Positions 1 through 4,772 of a stretch of DNA of 6,855 nucleotides are shown here, piece by piece. The DNA comes from Gammaproteobacteria bacterium (lineage in GTDB: Bacteria > Pseudomonadota > Gammaproteobacteria > DSM-16500): assembly GCA_021323555.1 (NCBI GenBank), contig JAJONP010000106.1, forward strand, positions 1 through 6,855, read 5' to 3'. The stretch's first letter is position 1, and every line of letters starts with the position of its first letter. Below the pieces are notes generated by a model. The model made no database searches, had not been told where the DNA came from, and was given only the letters and a program-made list of their open reading frames with translations. Made by a program: the position numbers and the translations under genes.

Positions 1-133
1 GTGGAAAATATTGCTGATGTGTGGTTTGTGCTTGATATAATAATGTAGGAAAAGGAAGCGCATAAAGTGCGAGCGTTTGTTCGACAGTCCAATTTTTTTG
101 TTTTTCTTTCCTACATTGTGTTGTAACAGTCAT
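1..133 (-). CDS. bioB: Biotin synthase, N-terminal fragment (runs off left edge)
   Basis: Reading the minus strand from the ATG at 133-131 gives 44 codons without a stop to the window edge. Residues 15-44 (from NWTVEQ to HQQYFP) resemble the start of BioB: a Trp-Thr followed by a helix, then LLYQAQ and a His-x-x-x-Phe, like RWTLSQV..LLFEAQQVHRQHF as I recall it for the E. coli enzyme. BioB is a radical-SAM iron-sulfur enzyme that inserts sulfur into dethiobiotin in the last step of biotin synthesis. The CxxxCxxC cluster motif lies beyond the edge, so the catalytic core cannot be checked. The gene starts 37 bases after the glutamine synthetase stop on the same strand, so read-through transcription is plausible. 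The Shine-Dalgarno is modest (AGAGAAG, about 8 bases before ATG). I see no BirA-operator-like palindrome before it. Confidence 0.8.
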   Translation of the reverse strand, partial: MTVTTQCRKEKQKNWTVEQTLALYALPFPTLLYQAQTTHQQYFP

Positions 134-170
134 GATTATTGCTTCTCTACTGACAAGGGATGATACCCGA

Positions 171-1235
171 TTAAGTACAAATAGTCTCAACTAACATAGT
201 CGCTACTTCATACGGATTGGCGTTTGCACCTGGACGACGATCTTCCAAATAACCATAACCTTTATTTGCCACAGGCCGTGGAATTCTAATAGATGCGCCT
301 CGATGACCCACACCTGAAATAAATTCGGCTATATTAGCGGTTTCATGTTTTCCCGTTAAACGTAATTCCAAATCATGCCCATAGACTGCAATATGTTCGT
401 TATGGCGTTTTTCCAATGCTTCAATGGCCTTATGAATAGCGGCCATGCCCGTCTTAGGGTCGCGCATTTCCTGAGTCGAAAAATTCGTATGTTTTCCTGC
501 ACCATTCCAATCCCCTTTAACAGGCTTGGGATGCAATTTTGCGGTAATATCATGATCTTCACCTAGCCGATATAATAACCAACGTGCAAGCCATAAATGA
601 TCACACACCGTCACAGGATCTGCACTTTCTGTATCAACGCCACGATAACCTATTTGGAATTCCCACTGACCAGGCATCACTTCTGCATTCGTGCCATATA
701 ACATAAGTCCTGCATCTAAACAGGCTTGGGTATGTTCTTCAATTAAATGTCTTCCAAAGACTTCATCTGCACCCACACCACAATAAAATGGACCTTGTGG
801 GGCAGGGTAACCGCGATCCGGCCAACCTAAAGGTTGTTGGCCTCGAAATAACGTATATTCTTGTTCAAACCCGATCCACGGTTGATAGGCGTAGCCTTTC
901 TCAGCCATCACTTGAACTAATCGGGTACGTTTATTACTGACATGAGGTGTTTGATCGGGGTTTAATACTTCGCAGAGCGCTAGAAAATTATTTGCGCCAA
1001 GAATAGGGTCATCTACAATACAAACAGGCTGTAAGATGAGATCAGAATCATGCCCTGTCGCTTGATAAGTAGATGATCCATCAAAGTTCCATTGAGGATA
1101 ATCTTTTGGGTCATAAGTTCCTTGCGTCAATGGCACAATTTTAACTTTTGAACGCAATGTTTGAGTGGGGCTTGTGCCATCAATCCAAATATAAGTGACT
1201 TGTGAAAAAAATAGTTTCTTCTTCATGATATTCAT
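171..1235 (-). CDS. Glutamine synthetase, type II (eukaryote-like GSII)
   Basis: A 354-residue cytoplasmic enzyme making glutamine from glutamate, ammonia and ATP. The start of the fold is at residues 15-20 (YIWIDG) and 48-55 (QWNFDGSS). The catalytic region shows GFEQEYTLF (122-130, metal-binding E124 and E126), GTNAEVMPGQWEF (181-193, E185 and E192), NGAGKHTNFST (244-254, H249), LTGKHET (293-299, E298), SIRIPR (315-320) and EDRRPGANANPY (331-342). These are hallmarks of GSII, which runs about 340-375 residues and forms decamers. It is not the roughly 470-residue GSI (GlnA) typical of enteric bacteria, and it lacks the GSI adenylylation segment. Two Met codons lie close together (1235 and 1226); the first has AGGG 8 bases upstream and is preferred. 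It faces away from the lipoprotein gene at 1536 and lies 37 bases before bioB. I left the symbol blank because the naming of GSII in this group (glnA or glnII) is uncertain. Confidence 0.95.
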   Translation of the reverse strand: MNIMKKKLFFSQVTYIWIDGTSPTQTLRSKVKIVPLTQGTYDPKDYPQWNFDGSSTYQATGHDSDLILQPVCIVDDPILGANNFLALCEVLNPDQTPHVSNKRTRLVQVMAEKGYAYQPWIGFEQEYTLFRGQQPLGWPDRGYPAPQGPFYCGVGADEVFGRHLIEEHTQACLDAGLMLYGTNAEVMPGQWEFQIGYRGVDTESADPVTVCDHLWLARWLLYRLGEDHDITAKLHPKPVKGDWNGAGKHTNFSTQEMRDPKTGMAAIHKAIEALEKRHNEHIAVYGHDLELRLTGKHETANIAEFISGVGHRGASIRIPRPVANKGYGYLEDRRPGANANPYEVATMLVETICT

Positions 1236-1243
1236 TTTTATGA

Positions 1244-1248
1244 CCCTG
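1244..1248 (-). promoter_or_regulatory. Ribosome binding site deciding the glutamine synthetase start
   Basis: On the minus strand CAGGG lies 8 bases before the ATG at 1235-1233. The second in-frame ATG at 1226-1224 has no purine-rich stretch at a usable distance, so the first is the better start. Confidence 0.55.
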
Positions 1249-1321
1249 TTTTTTAGTAAAATAGCCTGGCAAAATAGACGAATAACCTGCTGCGTAATTT
1301 AACATGAGACTGGACCGCTAA

Positions 1322-1350
1322 TCTATACCTCTACATCCCTTAAGATGCAA
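1322..1350 (-). promoter_or_regulatory. Candidate sigma-70 promoter for glutamine synthetase
   Basis: The minus strand has TTGCAT (1350-1345), a 17-base spacer and TATAGA (1327-1322). Together they match 7 of 12 consensus bases, and the spacing is ideal. Transcription would begin near 1315, giving a leader of about 80 bases. No NtrC-type palindrome or sigma-54 GG/GC pair was recognised. The call rests on a moderate match in AT-rich DNA. Confidence 0.33.
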
Positions 1351-1431
1351 TATTCTATATTTCCTTGAAACATGTTGGATACAGCTAATTACGAAACCTA
1401 TTGGATTTTTATCCTAATTAAATATTCTATC

Positions 1432-1464
1432 GTTAATATTACCTTAATGTACAACATTTATACT
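1432..1464 (+). promoter_or_regulatory. PmrA-like box and -10 element before the L,D-transpeptidase gene
   Basis: Two half-sites, gTTAAT (1432-1437) and CTTAAT (1443-1448), are separated by exactly 5 bases. This matches the PmrA response-regulator pattern YTTAAK-N5-YTTAAK except for the first base. TATACT at 1459-1464 starts 10 bases after the second half-site, about where OmpR-family activators that replace the -35 region place their box. No good -35 hexamer is present, as expected for an activator-dependent promoter. The transcript would start near 1471, with a leader of about 65 bases. PmrA controls Dot/Icm components and effectors in Legionella and Coxiella. Regulation here is inferred from pattern and spacing alone. 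Confidence 0.5.
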
Positions 1465-1535
1465 GCGCCTTTTTGTGATTTTATTCTACCCCTATCAACT
1501 CAATTTAAATAATGATAATCGAGAGGTCTAAGTAA

Positions 1536-2213
1536 ATGAGATATTTGAAATTTATTATTTTTATGATGATGTTATCTATCATTGGTTGTAAACATACACC
1601 TAAAACGCCCAGCTCTAGTGACTGGAGCACAAAAGAAATCACATTAATTCATGCTAAAGCACCCCAATTAAATTTAACCGCATTAAAATTAAGCCTAACT
1701 GCCTACCAGAAAGCCCGTCAACAAGGCTTAGATACGCAGCAATTATTGACGGTGATTGATTACTCTAAACCTTCTAATGAACGCCGGCTATGGGTGATTA
1801 ATCTCAAAACTAACACTATCGTATTGAACACCTGGGTAGCCCATGGAAAGAATAGTGGCGGTTTAAACGCTACTTCTTTTTCAAATAATGCACGTAGTCT
1901 AAAATCAAGCTTGGGCGTATTTATCACAGAAAATAGTTATATAGGCAGTCATGGCTATTCTATGCGAATTCAAGGGTTAGAGCAGGGCATCAATGATAAT
2001 GTATATCACCGTGCTGTTGTCTTTCATGGTGCGCGATATGTGGGTGCAGATGTAGCGAAATCACGAGGAATGCTCGGACGAAGTTGGGGCTGTATGGCTG
2101 TCGGACAAGACACTATTAAACCGCTTGTTGATACTATTAAAAATAAAACGGTAGTCGTGGCTTATTATCCTGAACCAAACTGGTTAAAAAACTCAAAATA
2201 TATTAACGTGTAG
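1536..2213 (+). CDS. L,D-transpeptidase-like (YkuD_2 type) outer-membrane lipoprotein
   Basis: A 225-residue exported protein. Residues 1-18 form a lipoprotein signal: basic start, hydrophobic stretch and lipobox I15-I16-G17-C18. Lys at +2 argues for sorting to the outer membrane. Residues from about 75 (LTVIDYSKPSNERRLWVINL) to about 210 look like the murein L,D-transpeptidase catalytic family. VFHGARYVG supplies the conserved His164, and GRSWGCMAV (181-189) supplies the nucleophile Cys186 with the usual Arg and Gly around it. Enzymes of this kind cut or make 3-3 cross-links in peptidoglycan or attach proteins to it; the reaction for this member is unknown. The Shine-Dalgarno GAGAGG (1521-1526) lies 9 bases before ATG. 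The gene is preceded by a PmrA-like box, and no terminator is evident after it. The catalytic residues look intact. Confidence 0.85.
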   Translation: MRYLKFIIFMMMLSIIGCKHTPKTPSSSDWSTKEITLIHAKAPQLNLTALKLSLTAYQKARQQGLDTQQLLTVIDYSKPSNERRLWVINLKTNTIVLNTWVAHGKNSGGLNATSFSNNARSLKSSLGVFITENSYIGSHGYSMRIQGLEQGINDNVYHRAVVFHGARYVGADVAKSRGMLGRSWGCMAVGQDTIKPLVDTIKNKTVVVAYYPEPNWLKNSKYINV

Positions 2214-2235
2214 AATCATAAAAATATGTCTTTTT

Positions 2236-2244
2236 TGCTATAAT
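2236..2244 (+). promoter_or_regulatory. Extended -10 promoter for the 163-residue protein gene
   Basis: TGC followed directly by TATAAT (hexamer at 2239-2244) is a perfect extended -10 element. A -35 hexamer is poor (TCATAA at 2216-2221), which extended -10 promoters tolerate. The transcript would start near 2251, giving a leader of about 22 bases before the ATG at 2273. This promoter lies in the 59-base gap after the lipoprotein gene, so the two genes need not be cotranscribed. Confidence 0.6.
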
Positions 2245-2272
2245 AAGTAAAATATGATAAAAAAGGTTTTAT

Positions 2273-2764
2273 ATGGCTATCAGAAAAGATGCGGAAAAAA
2301 ACGAGGAAGATAAAGGAGGAAAAGGAGGTAAGACAGGTGATGTAGAATTTCACCTCTTTATCCCTGCCTCTCGCGATGATACATTGCCTCCCAATGAGAT
2401 GGCTCGTTTATTACATATGCATGAAGAATTACATAAAGTACAAGTCGATACGCAAAAAGCCACTCGAAAAGAACGAGAAAAAATAAAAAATAATCCAAAA
2501 TCAACAGCAGGCTATGATTCCCTCGGATTACACAATGGTGGTGGCGGCGGTACTCAGTCGGTTTATAAAACACATCCGCTTTCGAATCATGCACAATTTA
2601 GCGGCGCGACTGATAAAAAAGTAACTGGTGTGCCGAGTGACAATCTCGCTCAAACAAACGAAAATGAAAAGCAAGAGTTGATAGAAAAACTTGATTTACG
2701 TTTTCAACATCAACATCAGTATAAAAACACACCTAAATTCTCCCCTAAACCACGGCCTTATTAA
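2273..2764 (+). CDS. Hypothetical polar 163-residue protein
   Basis: I do not recognise a family. The protein has no signal peptide and no membrane segment. Residues 5-22 are charged and Gly/Lys-rich. Residues 42-74 (from EMARLL to KIKNN) look like a charged helix, possibly a coiled coil. A run of five glycines lies at 89-93. A second acidic helix lies at 129-143 (ENEKQELIEKLDLRF), followed by a His/Gln stretch and a Pro/Lys-rich tail. Much of it is probably disordered. It is probably a real gene: it has its own extended -10 promoter, an AAAAGG Shine-Dalgarno 6 bases before ATG, and an intact 163-codon frame. The glutamate-rich stretch near the C-terminus and the effector gene next door make a secreted substrate conceivable, but this is only a guess. 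The stop codon TAA abuts the foldback element at 2765. Confidence 0.65.
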   Translation: MAIRKDAEKNEEDKGGKGGKTGDVEFHLFIPASRDDTLPPNEMARLLHMHEELHKVQVDTQKATRKEREKIKNNPKSTAGYDSLGLHNGGGGGTQSVYKTHPLSNHAQFSGATDKKVTGVPSDNLAQTNENEKQELIEKLDLRFQHQHQYKNTPKFSPKPRPY

Positions 2765-2916
2765 GGGCTGTTGACAATTCGCTAGGCTGAGGCGGAACTC
2801 TTTGCTCCTGATATTATTGGCGAGTACCGCAGCGCAGTTTAGATAGAAGTAAACGAACCGAGGAACGTAGAAGATCAAAGAATGACGGCCAGCATAGTAG
2901 AATTGTCAATACACCC
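2765..2916. mobile_element. MITE-like foldback element with terminal inverted repeats and TAA duplication
   Basis: The ends are inverted repeats. The left end (2765-2780) is GGGCTG-TTGACAATTC; the right end read on the minus strand (2916-2900) is GGGTGTATTGACAATTC. Similarity continues inward in broken form (CTAgGCTG against CTAtGCTG, then CTCTTTG against TTCTTTG), so about 40 bases at each end can pair and the element can fold on itself. TAA lies directly outside both ends (2762-2764 and 2917-2919), consistent with a 3-base target duplication. It has no convincing ORF. Size, ends and lack of coding fit a non-autonomous element moved by a transposase in trans. TNA/TAA duplications are known for several IS5-family subgroups, but assignment to a family is inference. 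It is G+C richer than its surroundings. Confidence 0.7.
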
Positions 2917-2925
2917 TAAAGAGAT

Positions 2926-2954
2926 TTGATAAAAAGAAACCTGTAGTCTACACT
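2926..2954 (+). promoter_or_regulatory. Sigma-70 promoter for the AnkH-like gene
   Basis: TTGATA (2926-2931), a 17-base spacer and TACACT (2949-2954) match 9 of 12 consensus bases at ideal spacing. The start would be near 2961, leaving a leader of about 24 bases. The -35 hexamer begins only 10 bases beyond the right end of the foldback element, so the promoter lies outside it. No PmrA-like or CpxR-like box was recognised here. Confidence 0.55.
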
Positions 2955-2984
2955 AAAAACAGTTCAATTATTGGCAGAATCAAT

Positions 2985-4370
2985 ATGCTATCCCTCGCCG
3001 ATGCGATCATAGAAGAACAGCCTGATCAAGTGCTTGCGCTATTGCGTGCAGGTGCGCCTGTTAATCATTTAGATGAATACGGTTTTACACCGCTCATCGA
3101 AGCAGCTATTGCAGATAACATTGCTATTAGCACATTGCTTATTAACCAAGGCGCGAATGTTAATTTAGCAGATGCAACAGGCGGTACAGCACTGCATTGG
3201 GCAGCCGAAAATAATAATATTCAATTAGCAGAATTATTATTCGCACAAGGCGCTAATCCCAATCCTTATACCTTTGCAGGGCAACCTGCACTGGTGATGC
3301 CATTATTACGTCAGCAAAATGCGATAAAAAAATTATTTCTAAAGCATGGCGCTAATCTCGAATTCGCACAAGATTTTATTAATGCGAAATTACTCGGACA
3401 CATGTTTGAGTTAGTCGGCACAGCAAATATTATTCATCCTGATAATCATTTTGTAGAATTAGATTTTGAAGGATTCTTTTTAGAAGTTAGCTTAGCGATT
3501 ATCACAGAATCACTCATTCAATTCAAAAATCATTTCGCCGCGCGTGATTTGCGCCGGTATGCACATTTCACGCAACTGAGTATTGAATCCATGAGCCGTG
3601 CTGCACGTTTAATTAAATATCAACAATACCGCACAAATATTAAAAGACACCACGAAGAAATTCATGCTCTCATTCAACAAGAACCCTTGATTATACCGAT
3701 TGGCTATGAAGGACATGCGATTACTTTTGTAAAACTGGATACTATTTTAATAAAATGCGACCGCCGTGAAGACAGCCGTTTATACGACAATATAGTTTTT
3801 TATCGCATTCAACGTCCAGATGTCATGACCACCCAATTTATTAGTAATTTAATTTACAATAAAAAATCTGACGAATTTATTAACCATGAATTGCCTCGGT
3901 TATTACATTTAACACCTATCACAGAATTAAAAATTTCAGCACAAATTAGCGGTAATTGTTCTTGGGCAAACGTAGAAGCCTGCATCCCTGCCTTATTCTT
4001 TTTATTATTTTCAGAAATTGATTATTCTGAAAAAGAAATAGGACGATACAAAACGATTGCATTAAAATTTTTTAACCAATGGCGTGAATGGAATAAAGAC
4101 CGTGCCCTACATTCCTGCATTCGAAGTTTTCACCAGGCAGATTCTATACGCAAAGCTTGTAAGGCAGAAATTTTAGCCGCTATTTTATATCAAAGTTGTA
4201 GAGAGAACAGTGCGCTGAATGCCGTTCGCATTCAAGATATTTTAAACGTATTTTCTGATACGCGTTATAAACCCTTATTGCAGAATTATATTAAATCCTA
4301 TTGTTATGAAGATCAAAGTGAGGAGGGTAAACATTTTATGCAGTTATTACGCGCACATGAATTTTTATGA
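2985..4370 (+). CDS. ankH: Ankyrin-repeat Dot/Icm effector, AnkH/LegA3-like
   Basis: A 461-residue protein. Four ankyrin repeats cover about residues 1-128, with GFTPLIEAA (33-41), GTALHWAA (67-74) and three L-x-x-x-GAN-type ends (56-58, 89-91, 122-124). The middle part, about 150-340, has a cysteine-protease-like signature: GHAITF with H244, KCDR with D259, and SAQISGNCSWANVEACI (318-333) with Q320 and C325. The order is His-Asp-Cys. The rest is helical and ends with an acidic block (EDQSEEGK, 442-449), typical of Dot/Icm secretion signals. This domain order matches AnkH of Legionella, a core effector also found in Coxiella and Rickettsiella, which binds host LARP7 in the nucleus. The triad residues are my reading of the motifs, and activity is not shown. 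The start has almost no Shine-Dalgarno, but the first repeat begins at residue 3, so this ATG fits. The protein is inferred to act inside the host cell. Confidence 0.82.
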   Translation: MLSLADAIIEEQPDQVLALLRAGAPVNHLDEYGFTPLIEAAIADNIAISTLLINQGANVNLADATGGTALHWAAENNNIQLAELLFAQGANPNPYTFAGQPALVMPLLRQQNAIKKLFLKHGANLEFAQDFINAKLLGHMFELVGTANIIHPDNHFVELDFEGFFLEVSLAIITESLIQFKNHFAARDLRRYAHFTQLSIESMSRAARLIKYQQYRTNIKRHHEEIHALIQQEPLIIPIGYEGHAITFVKLDTILIKCDRREDSRLYDNIVFYRIQRPDVMTTQFISNLIYNKKSDEFINHELPRLLHLTPITELKISAQISGNCSWANVEACIPALFFLLFSEIDYSEKEIGRYKTIALKFFNQWREWNKDRALHSCIRSFHQADSIRKACKAEILAAILYQSCRENSALNAVRIQDILNVFSDTRYKPLLQNYIKSYCYEDQSEEGKHFMQLLRAHEFL

Positions 4371-4399
4371 AAAATTGTTATATTCCAAACGCTTGCAAC

Positions 4400-4425
4400 A
4401 TAGCTAGCCAACGCGCTATTTTTTT
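4400..4425 (+). terminator. Weak candidate terminator after the AnkH-like gene
   Basis: ATAGC (4400-4404) can pair with GCTAT (4415-4419), followed by a run of seven T (4419-4425). The stem is only 5 bp with a 10-base loop, and an alternative TAGC/GCTA pairing (4405-4408 with 4415-4418) exists. Position 30 bases after the stop and the T-run favour termination; the short stem argues against an efficient one. Confidence 0.35.
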
Positions 4426-4454
4426 AGACAACGCTGCTCTGCGTATGTTATTCT
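4425..4454 (+). promoter_or_regulatory. Candidate sigma-70 promoter for the DUF378 gene
   Basis: TAGACA (4425-4430), an 18-base spacer and TATTCT (4449-4454) match 9 of 12 consensus bases. The start would be near 4461, with a 35-base leader containing the strong AAGGAG. It directly follows the T-run of the candidate terminator, a sensible layout for separate transcription. Confidence 0.45.
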
Positions 4455-4495
4455 AACAAACGTTATCTTTCTTTAAATTTAAAGGAGCTGAGCGC

Positions 4496-4711
4496 ATGAA
4501 AAAATATGGAATAGTCGGGTGGATAGCCTGGTTGTTAGTGGTAGTTGGTGGTATTAATTGGGGTTTGGTAGGTATAGACAGCAATTACAATGTAGTAGCT
4601 ATGTTCTTTGGTGGTAGCACATTACTGACACGTAGTATCTACATGGCAATTGGCCTTGCTGCATTGGTTGTTATTTACTATAAAATTCAATGCTTGAAAA
4701 ATAAAAATTAG
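4496..4711 (+). CDS. DUF378 family small membrane protein
   Basis: A 71-residue protein with two predicted membrane helices: about 7-28 (VGWIAWLLVVVGGINWGLVGI region) and about 46-65 (RSIYMAIGLAALVVIYYKIQ). The first helix carries the GGINWGLVG motif (18-26) typical of DUF378 (PF04070), followed by a polar turn with Asp28 and NVV. Family members are usually about 65-85 residues and have no known function. Lysines at both ends suggest both termini are cytoplasmic. The Shine-Dalgarno AAGGAG (4482-4487) lies 8 bases before ATG and is the strongest in the window. The ABC-F gene follows 61 bases downstream on the same strand, with a hairpin between. Confidence 0.85.
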   Translation: MKKYGIVGWIAWLLVVVGGINWGLVGIDSNYNVVAMFFGGSTLLTRSIYMAIGLAALVVIYYKIQCLKNKN

Positions 4712-4722
4712 CTTTTCCCACC

Positions 4723-4747
4723 TCCTCTCGCCATAAAGGCGAGAGGA
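4723..4747 (+). promoter_or_regulatory. Perfect hairpin between the DUF378 gene and the ABC-F start
   Basis: CCTCTCGCC (4724-4732) pairs perfectly with GGCGAGAGG (4738-4746) around the loop ATAAA; an outer T-A pair (4723 with 4747) makes 10 bp. No T-run follows on either strand, so a standard intrinsic terminator is unlikely. It ends 25 bases before the GTG at 4773. It could be a partial terminator, a 3' end protector for the upstream message, or a translation-tuning structure for the ABC-F gene. Confidence 0.55.
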
Positions 4748-4772
4748 CTATAAAAATAAGAGATACCATTTC

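Noticed and set aside
1..48. Plus-strand open frame reading VENIADVWFVLDIIM then stop, as the tail of an upstream gene
   Set aside because: The opposite strand encodes a recognisable BioB N-terminus over the same bases, which explains the region better.
356..566. Two short open frames (on both strands) inside the glutamine synthetase region
   Set aside because: They overlap a fully conserved catalytic region of glutamine synthetase in other frames and have no recognisable product.
1349..1430. Direct repeat AATATTCTAT at 1349-1358 and 1421-1430
   Set aside because: A 10-base AT-only-like word repeated once in an AT-rich spacer is expected by chance, and no spacing or symmetry suggests an operator.
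1508..1526. Fur-box-like stretch AATAATGATAATC before the lipoprotein gene
   Set aside because: Only about 13 of 19 bases match, the second half is absent, and it lies far downstream of the likely promoter next to the Shine-Dalgarno.
1586..1593. TTGTAAAC, resembling a BirA operator half-site
   Set aside because: It lies within the lipobox-coding region of the lipoprotein, has no matching second half at the required distance, and is not next to a biotin gene start.
2358..2594. A 78-codon open frame on the minus strand inside the 163-residue gene
   Set aside because: It is antisense to a gene with its own promoter and ribosome binding site, and its product looks like a chance translation.
2771..2799. 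TTGACA inside the left terminal repeat as an inward -35 promoter element
   Set aside because: No -10-like hexamer is found 16-18 bases downstream; the match is part of the terminal repeat.
2696..2878. A 60-codon open frame on the minus strand across the foldback element
   Set aside because: It spans the end of a gene and the element's inner sequence, has no ribosome binding site, and resembles no transposase.
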